Assembly (NCBI RefSeq): GCF_008727875.1
Contig: NZ_VTWS01000009.1
Span: forward strand, 62,001-126,000
Direction of reading: 5' to 3'
Length of the DNA: 64,000 nt
From: Larkinella humicola
GTDB taxonomy: Bacteria > Bacteroidota > Bacteroidia > Cytophagales > Spirosomataceae
Below are positions 50,991 to 58,486 of this stretch, one piece after another. The notes below the pieces were generated by a model. The model was not told the origin of the DNA, did no database searches, and was given only the letters and a program-made list of their open reading frames with translations. Made by a program: the position numbers and the translations under genes. The number at the start of each line of letters is the position of its first letter. Position 1 is the stretch's first letter.

Positions 50991-51674
50991 TCACTTCCGC
51001 AAAAGACGTTGCTCCAGTGCCTGCCGGTAGCTGGCGGCCAGCGGGATGGTGACGTGGCCCACCGTTACCTGGTGTCGTTCCAGTTTGCGGATCGCTTTCA
51101 GCGCCACGACATACGATTTGTGGACCCGGACAAACTGGTCACCTGGCAGCATTTCGATCATTTCCGACAACGTCATGCGAGTAGATACCTGCCGGTTTTC
51201 TTCGTGAATGAAGAGCAGGTTGGTGTCTGAATGGATGTAGAGCACCTCACTGAGATTCATCCGCACCCAGTCGTAGCCATCTTTCACAAAAATGCTCGAC
51301 GGTTCCCCGCGTTGCAGCAGGTATTGCGTGTAGGCGCGGTTGCAGCTCTGCAAAAACCGGCCGAAGGCGATGGGTTTCAGCAAATAATCGAGGGCATTCA
51401 GGGCAAACCCCTCCAGGGCATAGTCGGCGTAGGCGGTCGTAAAAACAATCGATTTGTTGAGCGGAGCGATCAGTTGGGCAAAATCCGTCCCGCTCAGATC
51501 CGGCATTCGAATATCCAGAAAAATCAAATCAACCCGTTGGGTGTGCAGGAAATTCAGCGCATCGGTCGTATTCAGAAAAGGTTGAACCAACTCCAGAAAC
51601 GGCACTTTTTCGGCATACCGGCTCAAGACCTCCAGGGCTGCGGGTTCGTCATCGATGGCAATGGCTCGGAGCAT
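50991..51674 (-). CDS. LytTR family response regulator
   Basis: A 227-residue regulator. The receiver (residues 1-120) shows AIDDEPAA, the phospho-Asp region LIFLDIRMPDLSG, and LDYLLKP. The LytTR DNA-binding domain (about 130-225) has ILYIHSDTNLLFIH-type strands and FVRVHKSYVVALKAI. It pairs with the LytS-type kinase gene six bases upstream. LytTR proteins bind imperfect direct repeats; no site was identified. It is the last gene of a four-gene minus-strand operon. Confidence 0.94.
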   Translation of the reverse strand: MLRAIAIDDEPAALEVLSRYAEKVPFLELVQPFLNTTDALNFLHTQRVDLIFLDIRMPDLSGTDFAQLIAPLNKSIVFTTAYADYALEGFALNALDYLLKPIAFGRFLQSCNRAYTQYLLQRGEPSSIFVKDGYDWVRMNLSEVLYIHSDTNLLFIHEENRQVSTRMTLSEMIEMLPGDQFVRVHKSYVVALKAIRKLERHQVTVGHVTIPLAASYRQALEQRLLRK

Positions 51675-51680
51675 AGGTAA

Positions 51681-52706
51681 TTATAAATCAATGCGTAAGG
51701 TAACGACAAATGCCTGATCGGTTTGCGAAATCTGCAACTCATGCCGGTTGGGATAGAGCAGTGCCAGGCGCTTGCGGGCGTTGGCAATGCCGGTTCCGGA
51801 GCCGGTTTTCGTACCGGCTGTGGCTCCGATTGTATTGACAACGCGTAACTGGAGCTGTCGGTTTTCGACTGTCACGTCCAGTTCCAGCTTCGTTGGGTGA
51901 ATGAGACTGACACCATACTGAAACATGTTTTCGACAAACGGAATCAGCAACAGAGGAGGCAGTTGCGCCGGTTGGCCGTCCCACTCCAGCCGGGTGTGCA
52001 GATGCAACGTGTCCAGGTGCGGCAACCGGGCGCGTTGCAGGGCCAAATATTTTTCCAGAAACTGAAACTCCTGTTCGACAGAAATCACCGGGCGTGTCGA
52101 GTCCTTCAAAGTAAACCGCAGAATGCCGGACAACTGTTCAATCAGATCCGCCACCGATTCGTTGTCCGATTGCTGGGCTTCGTTGTAGATGGTATTCAGC
52201 GCATTAAACAAAAAATGGGGATTGATCTGGGCCTTTAACGCCGTTAGTTCGGCTTCCGTTTTTTGCTGGATCAGTTGCTGCTGCTGCCGCCGGGTTTGCA
52301 GCACATCGGCGATAAAACCGTAGAGAATCAGAAAGCCCACCAGCAGCACAGTGACCAGAATATTTTCGTCCACAAAAGCGGGTTCCTGATCGGTACGAAC
52401 TTGTAGGGCTTCGAAGAGCAACCAGGCGAAAAGGCACAACCAGCACCAGTAATACGGCCGTTTTTTTTCCTGATGCATCCACCGCCGGAAAGCCAGCCGG
52501 TAATTCAGAAAAGCCAGCAACCCCATACAGAGCAGCAAAAAAAGCAGGCCCAGCAGATACCGCATCAGGCTGCCTAAATCCGGCAGTTCCTGATCCCGCC
52601 GGGGCCAGACGACCTGATAGAGCCGCCACCCCCAGTAGGTGAGCAGGGCCAGCAGGGAAACTGCCAGCAGCAGGGATGACCGGAAAAACACAAAACGTCG
52701 GTTCAT
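51681..52706 (-). CDS. LytS-type sensor histidine kinase
   Basis: A 341-residue inner-membrane kinase. Four membrane helices (residues about 7-30, 47-68, 80-100, 112-135) are followed by the His_kinase domain with LKAQINPHFLFNALNTIYNEA (about residue 160) and an HATPase (LIPFVENMFQYGV, GSGTGIANARKRLALLYP). It is the partner of the LytTR regulator immediately downstream (gap six bases). Its small sensor region suggests that the signal is detected in the membrane. The two upstream envelope-protein genes may feed or reflect this signal. Confidence 0.93.
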   Translation of the reverse strand: MNRRFVFFRSSLLLAVSLLALLTYWGWRLYQVVWPRRDQELPDLGSLMRYLLGLLFLLLCMGLLAFLNYRLAFRRWMHQEKKRPYYWCWLCLFAWLLFEALQVRTDQEPAFVDENILVTVLLVGFLILYGFIADVLQTRRQQQQLIQQKTEAELTALKAQINPHFLFNALNTIYNEAQQSDNESVADLIEQLSGILRFTLKDSTRPVISVEQEFQFLEKYLALQRARLPHLDTLHLHTRLEWDGQPAQLPPLLLIPFVENMFQYGVSLIHPTKLELDVTVENRQLQLRVVNTIGATAGTKTGSGTGIANARKRLALLYPNRHELQISQTDQAFVVTLRIDL

Positions 52707-52718
52707 GAACGGGTGACC

Positions 52719-53144
52719 TTAATCGGGTTGCAGGACTGGCCGGACGGTTTCGGGTTTCATCCGACGCAATTCCTGCCGGGCCTGCTGCGGATCGACCGGC
52801 GCCATCAGCATCATGGAACTCAGGAAATCAACCTCCACAACCGCCTTGATGTAATAGGTCTGACCCGCCTGCACCCGTACCCAAAGCGGTCGGCTATCGG
52901 TAAAATAATCACTGATGAACTCAATTTTAATCCGGCCCGGCGGTACGGGCAGTTGAACATACCGATTGGGCGACAGTTCGCCGACTTTTTGATCGTTTAT
53001 TTTGAAGGCATAGGCTTTGCCCAATCCCGAAATAAACTCTTTTTCGCGATACAAAATCAATTGCGCCGGTTCGGTTTGGATCGGTTGCCGGTTGTCATTT
53101 GCCACCAAAACTGACATCAGCAGACTGAACAGAAGCGTTTTCAT
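52719..53144 (-). CDS. DUF2846-like exported protein
   Basis: A 141-residue protein with a short hydrophobic N-terminus (LLFSLLMSVLVAND). The body has the DUF2846 pattern: ILYREKEFISGLGKAYAF, then KVGELSPNRYVQLPVPPGRI and VQAGQTYYIKAVVE. The family is of unknown function, with short beta-sandwich proteins of the envelope. Its start overlaps the stop of the upstream membrane protein gene (ATGA), and 12 bases separate it from the LytS gene, so all four genes form one operon. Confidence 0.75.
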   Translation of the reverse strand: MKTLLFSLLMSVLVANDNRQPIQTEPAQLILYREKEFISGLGKAYAFKINDQKVGELSPNRYVQLPVPPGRIKIEFISDYFTDSRPLWVRVQAGQTYYIKAVVEVDFLSSMMLMAPVDPQQARQELRRMKPETVRPVLQPD

Positions 53145-53893
53145 GGCTTACGGCGCGCCATGTAGTTGCGGGAAATATACAGCCCTACCTGGAAATAGAA
53201 TTGGCCCAGGCGTTCCTTCGGAGCATCCACGAGTTGATAAGCCTCAGAATGCCAGGGAGTACGTTGAAAACTGCGCCGGTAACCGACCCGGCTAACCCAT
53301 TGAAACGTATTAGGCCGTTTTTCACGTTGCGCAACCTCCACATTCACATCCCAGAAACCGGTGGTCTGTTTTAAAGAAGGTACACTTGCGGGTGGCGTAT
53401 ATTGGAGTATATTCTGAAACGAAACCACCTGACTGCTGGGTCGAAACAAGCTGTATTCGTAGTTAATACTGCCCAAACCGGCGTTGATAAAGACCCGTTT
53501 GTTGCGCGTATTGGCCACATCGTATCCCAGTAGGAATGTCAAACCGCTGACACTCTGGCTCCGGGCAAACAGGGATGTGCCTTTTTTATCGGGCGGCAGT
53601 AAGCTTTTGTCAATCCCAAAAAACGCTTGCAGGGTCACTTTAAATCGTTGTCGCCGATAGGCAAAAGCCGCCAGCGCCATCCGGTCCAGCGACTTGTCTA
53701 CTTTAACCTGATTGTCACGAAAATACCTCTGCATAGCGGGCAGATGAGTTACCGCATACGCAAACCCGGGTTCCATGATCAAGCTGGATCTGAAATTGCT
53801 TTTGGCGGGAATGACGGGGGCGGCCGTGGAATCGTCGGATTGTCCCCAAACCGGAGAAGCGGCCAGAAGTGCGATTAAAAAAGTGAGTTTCAT
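53141..53893 (-). CDS. Outer membrane beta-barrel-like protein of unknown function
   Basis: A 250-residue exported protein. The ATG at 53893 begins the signal MKLTFLIALLAASPVWGQ. The mature part alternates aromatic and polar residues in strand-like stretches (FKVTLQAFFGID, GLTFLLGYDVAN, FQWVSRVGYRRSF, FYFQVGLYISRNY), as in small outer membrane barrels. I do not recognise a named family. It is the first gene of the operon with DUF2846, LytS and LytTR, suggesting the two-component system watches or controls outer membrane state. Confidence 0.7.
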   Translation of the reverse strand: MKLTFLIALLAASPVWGQSDDSTAAPVIPAKSNFRSSLIMEPGFAYAVTHLPAMQRYFRDNQVKVDKSLDRMALAAFAYRRQRFKVTLQAFFGIDKSLLPPDKKGTSLFARSQSVSGLTFLLGYDVANTRNKRVFINAGLGSINYEYSLFRPSSQVVSFQNILQYTPPASVPSLKQTTGFWDVNVEVAQREKRPNTFQWVSRVGYRRSFQRTPWHSEAYQLVDAPKERLGQFYFQVGLYISRNYMARRKP

Positions 53894-54112
53894 AGGTAGT
53901 TGCCTGAACGAGTGTACTTCAAAAAAACCGGTAGAAAATTCCGTTTCCAAACGGGTGTGGGTAATGCTGCAAAGTTTGTGGTCAAACCGCTCAACTATGT
54001 GTTCATGATCCGGTAAATATTACTTTAACATTCCCTTTACACCGAACGATTCGTCGGTAAAATTGAAATGATTAAGTTTGTCCGCTTACGGTTCGACTAT
54101 TCCTCTACCCCT

Positions 54113-55369
54113 ATGAAACGGTTTTACGTACTTGCCTGCCTGTTTGTTTTCGGAAACGCCTTGATCAGCTACGGCCAGACGGTGGGCCAGCCGCTGCCGG
54201 TCTGGCAGGAAGGCTATCTGGACATCCACCAGATCAATACCGGTCGCGGCAATTCGGCGTTTTTGATCCTGCCCGATGGCACCACAGCCCTGATCGACGC
54301 CGGTGAGCTGGATCTGACCGACCCGCGAACGACGAGCCCGCGCAACACCCCCGCCCGGCCCAGTGCCGACCGCCATGCCGGGGAGTGGATTGCCCGCTAT
54401 GCCCGCAAAGCCCAAAGTTTTCGCCCTGATCCGGCCATCGACTACGCCATCATGACCCATTTTCACGACGACCACATGGGGGCGCCGTCGTCGGCTTCCA
54501 AAAAATCGGCGGGCGGTTATCTGCTCACGGGGATTACCGAAGTGGGTGAACACATTCCCATCCGAACCGTCATCGACCGGGGCTGGCCGGATTACAACTA
54601 CCCTCGCTCCTTCGAGCAGGACCCGCTGGTGACGAATTACCGGAAGTTTCTGAGCTGGCAAATGCAGAACAAAGCCCTGAAAGTGGAGCGGTTGCAGGCC
54701 GGACGCAACGACCAGATTCGGTTGCTGAAACAACCCGCGAAATACAGGGACCGGTTTGAAATCCGGAATCTGGCCGTCAACGGTGAGATCTGGACGGGCG
54801 TTGGGTCGGTCACGCGTCAGCATTTCCCGGAACTGAAATCGCTGCCCCAAAATCAGTATCCGAACGAGAACATGTGCAGCATGGCGTTGCGACTGAGCTA
54901 CGGCAAATTCGATTATTTTTCGGGGGGCGACATTCCCGGCGTCCTGCAATTCGGCGCGCCGATGTGGCACGATGTCGAAACACCGGTGGCGCGGTCGGTT
55001 GGGCCGGTGGAGGTGCAATTGCTCGATCACCACGGCAACCGCGATTCGCAGAACGGTTTTCTGCTCGGCAGCCTGCGCCCCCGCGTGCTGGTGATTCCGG
55101 TCTGGTCGTCCGACCATCCGGGACACGATGTGCTAGCGCGGATTTACACGCAGCAGGTCTACGCGGGCGACCGCGACGTATTTGCCACTGACATGCTGGA
55201 AGCCAACAAGCTGGTGATCGGCGAGATGCTAAACCGTCTAAAAAGCGATTCCGGGCATGTGCTGGTGCGGGTCGATCCGGGCGGAGATACCTACCGCGTT
55301 CTCATTCTGGAAGACACCGACGAGTCGTTCCGGGTAAAAGCCATTCACGGCCCATATCAGTCGCGGTAA
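54113..55369 (+). CDS. Secreted metallo-beta-lactamase-fold hydrolase (ComEC C-domain-like)
   Basis: A 418-residue exported protein. The ATG at 54113 starts the signal MKRFYVLACLFVFGNALISYGQ. The metallo-beta-lactamase fold begins with LDIHQINTGRGNSAFLILPDGTTALIDAG and has the zinc motif HFHDDHMG (HxHxDH, near residue 118); later metal-site segments are YFSGGDIPG and LLDHHGNRD. This type resembles the periplasmic hydrolase domain of ComEC and related phosphodiesterases. Substrate unknown. It converges on the PhoD pair with only 21 bases between stops, so a link with phosphate or nucleotide scavenging is possible. Confidence 0.85.
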   Translation: MKRFYVLACLFVFGNALISYGQTVGQPLPVWQEGYLDIHQINTGRGNSAFLILPDGTTALIDAGELDLTDPRTTSPRNTPARPSADRHAGEWIARYARKAQSFRPDPAIDYAIMTHFHDDHMGAPSSASKKSAGGYLLTGITEVGEHIPIRTVIDRGWPDYNYPRSFEQDPLVTNYRKFLSWQMQNKALKVERLQAGRNDQIRLLKQPAKYRDRFEIRNLAVNGEIWTGVGSVTRQHFPELKSLPQNQYPNENMCSMALRLSYGKFDYFSGGDIPGVLQFGAPMWHDVETPVARSVGPVEVQLLDHHGNRDSQNGFLLGSLRPRVLVIPVWSSDHPGHDVLARIYTQQVYAGDRDVFATDMLEANKLVIGEMLNRLKSDSGHVLVRVDPGGDTYRVLILEDTDESFRVKAIHGPYQSR

Positions 55370-55390
55370 TTTTTACGACGGAAAGAACCG

Positions 55391-56407
55391 TTAAAAGGAA
55401 ATTTCCTGGGTCAGATACGTCGCCTGATGGTCGCCGTTGATCCGAACCGTCGCCGTTTTTCTGGCCCAGTCGATGGTGAACAAGCCGTAGTTCAGGTCGA
55501 AAACCACCTTGCCAACCCGCAGGGCGTTCGGCTCATCACGCGGTTTGGCCGTATGCGTCAAGCCACTGCTGGTGATGTCGTATAACTCGTAACCCAACCC
55601 CGGAACGCTGATTTTGGACACTTCGGCAATGTGCCGATCGCCACTGATCAGCATGGCACCTTTCGGTTTTGTTTTGCCTAACAGATCGAAAAACCGCTGC
55701 CGGGCGGTGGGGTAATTCCCCCACTTTTCGTAGATATGGTCGTTAGCCAGAAACTGAATCCCGCATCCAATGATGTGGACATCGGCGTCGGATTTCGTCA
55801 ACTGTTGCTCCAGCCACTGCCATTGCGCTTCGCCCAGAATATCCCCGGACGGATCGGGCGCATTGACTTTGTTGACTTTTTTCAACGGATCGCGGAAATA
55901 CCGGCCATCGAGCAGAATTACCTTCACCCGTTGGCCTTTTGGCCCGTAAACGTGCGACGAGTAAGCGCCTTCCTGCTTCCGCAAGGGGCTGCTGGCCGAT
56001 ACGTCCAGAAAATCCAGCATCAACTGTTGGCTTTCCTTCCGGCGCGGATATTCCTTGCCGCCATCGTTGACGCCGTAATCGTGGTCATCCCAAACGCCAA
56101 TGATTTTGGTGGACTGCCGCAACTGGCCATAAATAGGGTTGGATTTCTGCCGGTCGTATTTGGCCTTCAGCGTATCCAGGTTTTCCGAATCGCCGTAAAT
56201 GTTGTCGCCGAGCCAGATCCAGACCTCCGGTTTTTGAGCCACAATATCATCCCAAAGTGGTTGGGGCCGTTTCTGATCGCTGCACGAACCGAAGGCAATC
56301 GTAGTAACGGGTTGCTGACTGGCGGAAGCCGCCGTTTCGGTTTTCGGGGTGCGGCACCCCGTCCAGAGCGTGCAGCCAAGCAAGCCGAGTAAAAAAATAG
56401 TTTTCAT
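55391..56407 (-). CDS. PhoD-like phosphodiesterase/alkaline phosphatase lipoprotein (copy 2)
   Basis: A 338-residue lipoprotein: lipobox LWTGC (cysteine near residue 18), then the PhoD-like metallophosphatase core with FGSCSDQKR, WLGDNIYGDS, IGVWDDHDYGVND, LLDGRYFRD and ISGDRHIAE. PhoD enzymes release phosphate from phosphodiesters or monoesters with Fe/Ca metals. The ATG at 56407 is preferred over an upstream in-frame start at 56419. It lies 25 bases downstream of a close paralog and shares 532 identical bases with it (55771-56302 against 56813-57344), covering the N-terminal half of the enzyme. Confidence 0.9.
   Translation of the reverse strand: MKTIFLLGLLGCTLWTGCRTPKTETAASASQQPVTTIAFGSCSDQKRPQPLWDDIVAQKPEVWIWLGDNIYGDSENLDTLKAKYDRQKSNPIYGQLRQSTKIIGVWDDHDYGVNDGGKEYPRRKESQQLMLDFLDVSASSPLRKQEGAYSSHVYGPKGQRVKVILLDGRYFRDPLKKVNKVNAPDPSGDILGEAQWQWLEQQLTKSDADVHIIGCGIQFLANDHIYEKWGNYPTARQRFFDLLGKTKPKGAMLISGDRHIAEVSKISVPGLGYELYDITSSGLTHTAKPRDEPNALRVGKVVFDLNYGLFTIDWARKTATVRINGDHQATYLTQEISF
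55771..56302. repeat. 532-base direct repeat identical to 56813-57344
   Basis: Line-by-line comparison at an offset of 1042 bases shows no difference over this stretch, whereas the flanking parts of the two genes differ at many positions. Both copies are coding. Confidence 0.9.
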
Positions 56408-56432
56408 AACGTTGAGCAATCAGGAAGCTGTA

Positions 56433-57440
56433 TCAAAACGGTATTTCCTGCGTCAGATACGTCGCCCGGTTGTCGCCGTTCACCCGAACGGTTGCCGTTT
56501 TTCTGGCCCAGTCGATGGAAAACAAGCCGTAATTCAGGTCAAATGCCATTTTGCCAACGCGGTATGCATTCGGTTGTTCGTAGGGTTTGGAGGTGTGCGT
56601 CAGACCACTGCTGGTGATGTCGTAGAGATCGTAGCCCAGTCCCGGCAGGCTGATTTTGGAAATTTCGGCGATGTGCCGGTCACCACTGATCAGCATCGCC
56701 CCTTTCGGCTTCGTTTTGCTCAACAAATCGAAAAACCGCTGCCGGGCGGTGGGAAAATTCCCCCACTTCTCGGACGTATGGTCGTTGGCCAGAAACTGGA
56801 TTCCACACCCGATGATGTGGACATCGGCGTCGGATTTCGTCAACTGTTGCTCCAGCCACTGCCATTGCGCTTCGCCCAGAATATCCCCGGACGGATCGGG
56901 CGCATTGACTTTGTTGACTTTTTTCAACGGATCGCGGAAATACCGGCCATCGAGCAGAATTACCTTCACCCGTTGGCCTTTTGGCCCGTAAACGTGCGAC
57001 GAGTAAGCGCCTTCCTGCTTCCGCAAGGGGCTGCTGGCCGATACGTCCAGAAAATCCAGCATCAACTGTTGGCTTTCCTTCCGGCGCGGATATTCCTTGC
57101 CGCCATCGTTGACGCCGTAATCGTGGTCATCCCAAACGCCAATGATTTTGGTGGACTGCCGCAACTGGCCATAAATAGGGTTGGATTTCTGCCGGTCGTA
57201 TTTGGCCTTCAGCGTATCCAGGTTTTCCGAATCGCCGTAAATGTTGTCGCCGAGCCAGATCCAGACCTCCGGTTTTTGAGCCACAATATCATCCCAAAGT
57301 GGTTGGGGCCGTTTCTGATCGCTGCACGAACCGAAGGCAATCGTGGTGACGGGCTTCTCGCGGGCGGAAGCCGCTGTTTCGGTTTTTGGGGTGCGGCACC
57401 CCGTCCAGACCAGCAGGCCAAGTAGAACTAATTTTTTCAT
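56433..57440 (-). CDS. PhoD-like phosphodiesterase/alkaline phosphatase lipoprotein (copy 1)
   Basis: A 335-residue paralog and the upstream member of the pair. Lipobox VWTGC (cysteine near residue 14); the same catalytic segments FGSCSDQKR, GDNIYGDS, WDDHDYGVND and SGDRHIAE. The C-terminal 150 residues differ from copy 2 at scattered positions (for example HTSEKWGNF against HIYEKWGNY). The start MKKLVLLG at 57440 has AGGAGG-like sequence a few bases upstream. The two genes are probably co-transcribed. A terminator of the preceding DUF1338 gene lies just upstream. Confidence 0.9.
   Translation of the reverse strand: MKKLVLLGLLVWTGCRTPKTETAASAREKPVTTIAFGSCSDQKRPQPLWDDIVAQKPEVWIWLGDNIYGDSENLDTLKAKYDRQKSNPIYGQLRQSTKIIGVWDDHDYGVNDGGKEYPRRKESQQLMLDFLDVSASSPLRKQEGAYSSHVYGPKGQRVKVILLDGRYFRDPLKKVNKVNAPDPSGDILGEAQWQWLEQQLTKSDADVHIIGCGIQFLANDHTSEKWGNFPTARQRFFDLLSKTKPKGAMLISGDRHIAEISKISLPGLGYDLYDITSSGLTHTSKPYEQPNAYRVGKMAFDLNYGLFSIDWARKTATVRVNGDNRATYLTQEIPF
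56813..57344. repeat. 532-base direct repeat identical to 55771-56302
   Basis: The partner copy within the upstream PhoD-like gene. Confidence 0.9.
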
Positions 57441-57474
57441 ACAGGAGGTTTGGGTCGTTAATTCCTGTAAATGT

Positions 57475-57505
57475 AAAAAAGTTGATTCGTTTCTGAATCA
57501 ACTTT
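57475..57505 (-). terminator. Intrinsic terminator of the DUF1338 gene
   Basis: On the minus strand an 11-base-pair stem (AAAGTTGATTC paired with GAATCAACTTT, arms 57495-57505 and 57478-57488, six-base loop) runs straight into TTTTTT. It lies 30 bases beyond the DUF1338 stop codon. Confidence 0.75.
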
Positions 57506-57535
57506 ACCATTTGTTAACAGAAGAAGCCGGGTTGA

Positions 57536-58447
57536 TTATTTCCCGGTCTGCGATGTAAACGTGCTCTCAAAAATCTTGTCGGCATTACCGGCTTCAAAAC
57601 CATCGCGCCGGTGTTCGCGCCGGATCTGATCGGCGGGCAGGTGCTGAAACTCGGGCAACACCCGCCGTTCGGCAAACTCGACGTACGAGCCGGCAATGCG
57701 ATGGATCTTGCCGTCGGCAAATTCGGCGTCAATCATCTGGGCAACGGTCGAGGCCTGCAACAGACCTTCGTCCGGACTAATTTTAATTGTCCCGCCCGCT
57801 GTGTTGAGCTTAATTCCGCGCCGTTCCAGAAAAGCGACAAAGTCCTGGACGGTGTTGTATCCCGGTTTCAGGTTGTGCACACTGATCGTGAAGTGGTTGA
57901 GGTAATAGCGGTTGTAAATCACCCAGGCGGCATATTCGCTTTCGTTCAGCAACGTCCGGTAGTCGTCGAGGGTGGGAATCTGCCAGAGCGGCTGATGCAG
58001 AAACTGATCGACGGCCCCGGCATCGTCCAGATCCAGCGCATCGACCGGATCGAAAACGACGGTATCCGTGTACTTGTAAATGACATGCTGGGCTTCGTCT
58101 GACAAATCCTGTACCCGCAGTTCACTCACAAAAATGCGCGGATAATGCGGTTTCGGCGGACTGTACCACCAGGCGTTCAGTTTCTTTTCCTTAAAGTCAT
58201 ACGGTTCGCGTTTTTCGTAACCGTAGTGCAGAAAGATCTTTTCGAACGACTGGATTCCGAGGCTCGGCACGCCCATCGTCCGGAACGCAATGTGGTCATT
58301 TTCAATCTCATCAACGGCCCGAATCACGTTTTCATCAATGAGCGCATCGACGATTTTCAACACGTCGGGAACGCGTTCCCGATACCGGCTCATCAGCCCG
58401 TCGAGGACGGCGTCGAGGGTTTTCAGTCTTTCGGATGGAGTGGTCAT
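57536..58447 (-). CDS. DUF1338 family protein (short 2-oxoadipate dioxygenase/HglS relative)
   Basis: A 303-residue cytosolic protein of the DUF1338 (YdcJ/HglS) family. The metal-site pattern is visible: DHIAFR (His and the nearby substrate-binding Arg, near residue 52), NHFTISVHN (second His, about 190) and YVEFAERR (Glu, about 265). In HglS these residues bind iron and 2-oxoadipate, which is oxidatively decarboxylated to 2-hydroxyglutarate in D-lysine catabolism. This protein is clearly shorter than the roughly 450-residue YdcJ/HglS type, so its substrate may differ. I chose the ATG at 58447; a TTG at 58468 is also possible. It is 39 bases downstream of the GH20 gene and ends in a terminator. 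Confidence 0.88.
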   Translation of the reverse strand: MTTPSERLKTLDAVLDGLMSRYRERVPDVLKIVDALIDENVIRAVDEIENDHIAFRTMGVPSLGIQSFEKIFLHYGYEKREPYDFKEKKLNAWWYSPPKPHYPRIFVSELRVQDLSDEAQHVIYKYTDTVVFDPVDALDLDDAGAVDQFLHQPLWQIPTLDDYRTLLNESEYAAWVIYNRYYLNHFTISVHNLKPGYNTVQDFVAFLERRGIKLNTAGGTIKISPDEGLLQASTVAQMIDAEFADGKIHRIAGSYVEFAERRVLPEFQHLPADQIRREHRRDGFEAGNADKIFESTFTSQTGK

Positions 58448-58486
58448 GTTGTCATCGGTTTCTTTCAAGTAAAGATACCAATTTTG

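Noticed and set aside
54086-55126. Minus-strand open frame of 346 codons opposite the metallo-beta-lactamase-fold gene
   Set aside because: Antisense shadow; the plus strand carries the HFHDDH zinc motif and a signal peptide.
56349-57425. Plus-strand open frame of 358 codons opposite the PhoD-like gene
   Set aside because: Antisense shadow of the duplicated phosphatase genes; composition is unnatural and it has no start signal.
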